Assembly: GCA_023140905.1 (NCBI GenBank)
Contig: JAGLKS010000013.1
Span: 1-6,192 of the forward strand
DNA length: 6,192 bases
Direction: 5' to 3'
DNA from: Alphaproteobacteria bacterium
Lineage (GTDB): Bacteria; Pseudomonadota; Alphaproteobacteria; Micavibrionales; Micavibrionaceae
Shown: positions 4,511 to 6,192 of the stretch, one piece after another
How the letters are laid out: the number at the start of each line of letters is the position of its first letter
Numbering within the stretch: position 1 is the stretch's first letter
Translations under genes and position numbers: made by a program
The notes under the pieces: model-generated
What the model was told of the DNA's origin: nothing
The model's database searches: none
Seen by the model: only the letters and a program-made list of their open reading frames with translations

Positions 4511-4543
4511 ACTATAATATACGGTTTAGTATGTAAACATAAA
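4511..4543 (-). promoter_or_regulatory. Candidate promoter for the 69-residue gene
   Basis: On the minus strand TTTACA (4537-4532) and TATAGT (4516-4511) are each one base off consensus but only 15 bases apart. An overlapping alternative, TTTATG (4543-4538) with TATATT (4521-4516), has a 16-base spacer but a weaker -35. Either starts transcription near 4505, about 70 bases before the strong ribosome site of the small gene and just beyond the scaffold terminator. Confidence 0.4.
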
Positions 4544-4550
4544 GACATAT

Positions 4551-4579
4551 AAAAAAGCCTTCCAGTTAAGGAAGGCTTT
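4551..4579 (-). terminator. Strong intrinsic terminator after scaffold gene
   Basis: A perfect 10-bp stem (4554-4563 with 4570-4579; core GCCTTCC/GGAAGGC, six-base loop) runs on the minus strand into six T residues (4556-4551). It lies 43 bases after the scaffold stop and should end transcription of portal and scaffold. In the opposite direction the stem is followed by AGTTTTC, so it may also act weakly on plus-strand transcripts from PilZ. Confidence 0.88.
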
Positions 4580-4622
4580 AGTTTTCATCAAGGCGTTTAC
4601 CTACGCAACATTTAAACATCGA

Positions 4623-5285
4623 TTATTGCCCGTAAAGGCTTTCAAATCCCTGTGTTACTTTAGCAACATAGGCAGGATCTTTATCGCGCCAATATTTTGG
4701 GTCACGCATCATGGACGATAATTCGGTTTCATTTAGCCCCCCTTGTGCATGGGCACTTTTGCGGCTAGCTAATTTAGGTTCTCCGCCTGCTTTCATCATG
4801 CGGTATAATGCCAACACACCCTCATATGAGCTGGATAAGCTATCAAGCACATCAGGCGGCAAATTCTGTTTACCAAAATTGAGAAGCTGATGGGACAATC
4901 CGCGCCATTGTTCAGAACCTCCAAAATGGTTAACCAGTTTTTCAACTTCACGCTCAGCACGAAATTCAGAAACTACATCACGCAACATTGGCATCATGCG
5001 CTCTGCTGCAAGATCGTAAACAATTTGTGCCTGATTAGGGGAAAAGTCGTTTTCGTATAAACGCCTGTTTATTTCCACATCAGACTGGAACATACCATGA
5101 TCGCAGTTGATCGGATATTCTTCCGGTGTTTTCGGGCGTTGCGGCATTTTGTTTTCAGATAATCTTTGCTCTAGCTCACGATAAGATTTAATAAGCAAAT
5201 CCAGCTGTAATTCTCCTGTTTCAGGATTTTTGAATTTCTCTGGAATATCGTCGTGTTTTGGGTTTTCTTCGATAATATCAGTCAT
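4623..5285 (-). CDS. Scaffolding / capsid assembly protein
   Basis: This is a predicted internal scaffold that guides capsid assembly and leaves before or during DNA packaging. The 220-residue protein is highly charged and helical. The N-terminal 'IPEKFKNPETGELQLDLLIK' followed by 'SYRELEQRLSE' is the characteristic opening of podoviral scaffolds ('PEKFxxPxTGExxxxxLxKSYxELExxL'). The middle (about residues 80-150) is a long helical region containing 'AAERMMPMLRDVVSEFRAER'. The C-terminus 'MMRDPKYWRDKDPAYVAKVT' with 'GFESLYG' resembles the conserved 'DPxYWRDxDPAxVxxVxxGFxxLY' tail thought to contact capsid. The ribosome site is AGGAGAG, about 7 bases upstream. It starts 26 bases after the portal stop, so the two are co-transcribed. 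The usual partner, capsid, is displaced by about 1.2 kb of accessory DNA and a terminator. Confidence 0.9.
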   Translation of the reverse strand: MTDIIEENPKHDDIPEKFKNPETGELQLDLLIKSYRELEQRLSENKMPQRPKTPEEYPINCDHGMFQSDVEINRRLYENDFSPNQAQIVYDLAAERMMPMLRDVVSEFRAEREVEKLVNHFGGSEQWRGLSHQLLNFGKQNLPPDVLDSLSSSYEGVLALYRMMKAGGEPKLASRKSAHAQGGLNETELSSMMRDPKYWRDKDPAYVAKVTQGFESLYGQ

Positions 5286-5311
5286 TGTATAAACTCTCCT
5301 AATTTAGTGTT

Positions 5312-6192
5312 TTAAGTTTGTGTATTTGTTGTTTCCTCAGAAATTAAATCAGAGGCTACTTTGTCGCCCTCATCTTTTTGTGGAAGCTTTGTTGTAGTCA
5401 GTTTTTCCATTAGCGCTTCCGTAACTTTATCAGCTGTCTGAGTTGATAACTGACTGGTCATTTCTGCGACAATCTTTGTCATACCCTCCTCATCTAATAC
5501 TGCACCTACCATCGGCAAAGCGCTTTGATCTTCACTACGAATTAAATCACTTGGCACTGTTAAGACTTCGCCTAAAAAACGTGCCGCAGCAGACATATTG
5601 ATACAAGACGTTGCTTCTGCCCCCATAGCTGTTACAGACTTAATCCAGCTTAGTGTGTTTTGAACATCGCGCTGACCTTGTGATCTGGCAAGAGGCGAAC
5701 GATAATCTATTGCAATAAACTGACCATCAAGATCAACATCAGGAACTTCTCCGCGACGACGCAATATTGAATATGCCCTCTTGATAAGCGGTGTCAGCAA
5801 TTCTGATTGTAAGCGCCCATAAGTTGCACCCAATATCAGTGCGATTTCGGAAGAGCGCTCAAGAACTTCTGTTGCACTCATTTTGGTTCCTGCTACAGGA
5901 AGCAACTTATCTGCCAATAATGCGCGGCGTATGTTGCTTTGCATGTTCTCAAGCATAAGCTGGGACACATCGAATTGGCATGGCATTTCCAGAGCTTGCA
6001 ACCCTTTAGATCCAATTGCCTTTGGAATGATTGTACCGGGAACAAGCTCTATATTCGCCGGATTTAACACACCATCATCATCAGCTTGCCATATTCCTGT
6101 GACAGCGATTGACGCATTCTTCAAGATTAGCTCGACAACTTTATTAGCTGTTTTGATATCGGGCAAAGCTTTCATAACCGGTGAGCGGCCAT
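5312..6192 (-). CDS. Portal / head-tail connector protein (T7 gp8-like), C-terminal part
   Basis: This is the twelve-fold portal ring through which DNA enters and leaves the head. The open frame continues past the ATG at 6175 to the right edge, reading GRSPVMKALPDIKTANK. This matches the conserved 'YGRGPxMKALPDIKxLN' segment of podoviral head-to-tail connecting proteins, so that ATG is internal and the gene is partial. About 292 C-terminal residues are visible. They include 'VELILKNASIAVTGIW', 'LNPANIELVPGTIIP', a helical stem/wing region 'ALILGATYGRLQSELLTPLI' followed by 'KRAYSILRRRGEVPD', and 'YRSPLARSQGQRDVQNTLSW'. The last 40 residues are acidic and Thr-rich (EETTNTQT end), probably disordered. 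Scaffold follows 26 bases later in the same operon. Confidence 0.93.
   Translation of the reverse strand, partial: GRSPVMKALPDIKTANKVVELILKNASIAVTGIWQADDDGVLNPANIELVPGTIIPKAIGSKGLQALEMPCQFDVSQLMLENMQSNIRRALLADKLLPVAGTKMSATEVLERSSEIALILGATYGRLQSELLTPLIKRAYSILRRRGEVPDVDLDGQFIAIDYRSPLARSQGQRDVQNTLSWIKSVTAMGAEATSCINMSAAARFLGEVLTVPSDLIRSEDQSALPMVGAVLDEEGMTKIVAEMTSQLSTQTADKVTEALMEKLTTTKLPQKDEGDKVASDLISEETTNTQT

Noticed and set aside
4435..4548. Longer form of the small gene starting at 4548 (107 residues)
   Set aside because: No ribosome site at that start. A GGAGG site precedes the inner ATG at 4434, and a promoter candidate falls inside the extra segment.
6173..6175. ATG at 6175 as the portal gene start
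   Set aside because: The frame stays open to the window edge and the upstream residues GRSPV complete a conserved portal motif with MKALPDIK, so this Met is internal.

Overview
The window is a stretch of a podovirus-type (T7-like) prophage, or integrated phage genome, read almost entirely on the minus strand. From right to left it carries the standard morphogenesis order: portal/head-tail connector (3' part, running off the right edge), scaffolding protein, major capsid protein, a small 79-residue virion-region protein, tail tubular protein A (T7 gp11 type), and the first 19 codons of a tail protein with an FTAGE motif that runs off the left edge. The host cannot be fixed from this sequence. 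A PilZ-domain protein with a 'DGQxxPVENW' type core, together with the phage gene set, is most reminiscent of an alphaproteobacterium with moderate to low GC. That assignment is an inference.

Two accessory islands interrupt the module. Island 1 (about 4551 to 3474) lies between scaffold and capsid, genes that are normally adjacent. It holds a plus-strand PilZ gene (predicted cyclic-di-GMP binding) with its own near-consensus sigma70 promoter. It also holds a convergent 69-residue minus-strand gene of unknown function, and about 385 bases of AT-rich DNA. The island is bracketed by two hairpins that look like minus-strand terminators, one just after scaffold and one about 100 bases before capsid. 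Island 2 (about 1475 to 92) lies between tail tubular protein A and the next tail gene. It is a three-gene overlapping operon: a RelE/HigB-like toxin, an XRE-family antitoxin, and a third small protein. The toxin start is preceded by an inverted repeat and two direct repeats 21 bases apart, which are plausible antitoxin operators. The operon ends in a strong intrinsic terminator just before the tail gene.

In function, the portal, scaffold, capsid, small protein and tail tube genes build the head and tail. The two islands behave like 'morons', host-benefit genes expressed from the quiet prophage. The toxin-antitoxin operon could stabilise the prophage or act in defence, and the PilZ protein could feed into host second-messenger signalling. 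A large, partly imperfect hairpin begins at the capsid stop codon, where T7 carries its T-phi terminator, and may set the ratio of capsid to downstream products. Several terminators within one late transcription unit imply antitermination, internal promoters, or a partly decayed prophage. No tRNA, rRNA, CRISPR array, IS element or attachment site was recognised.
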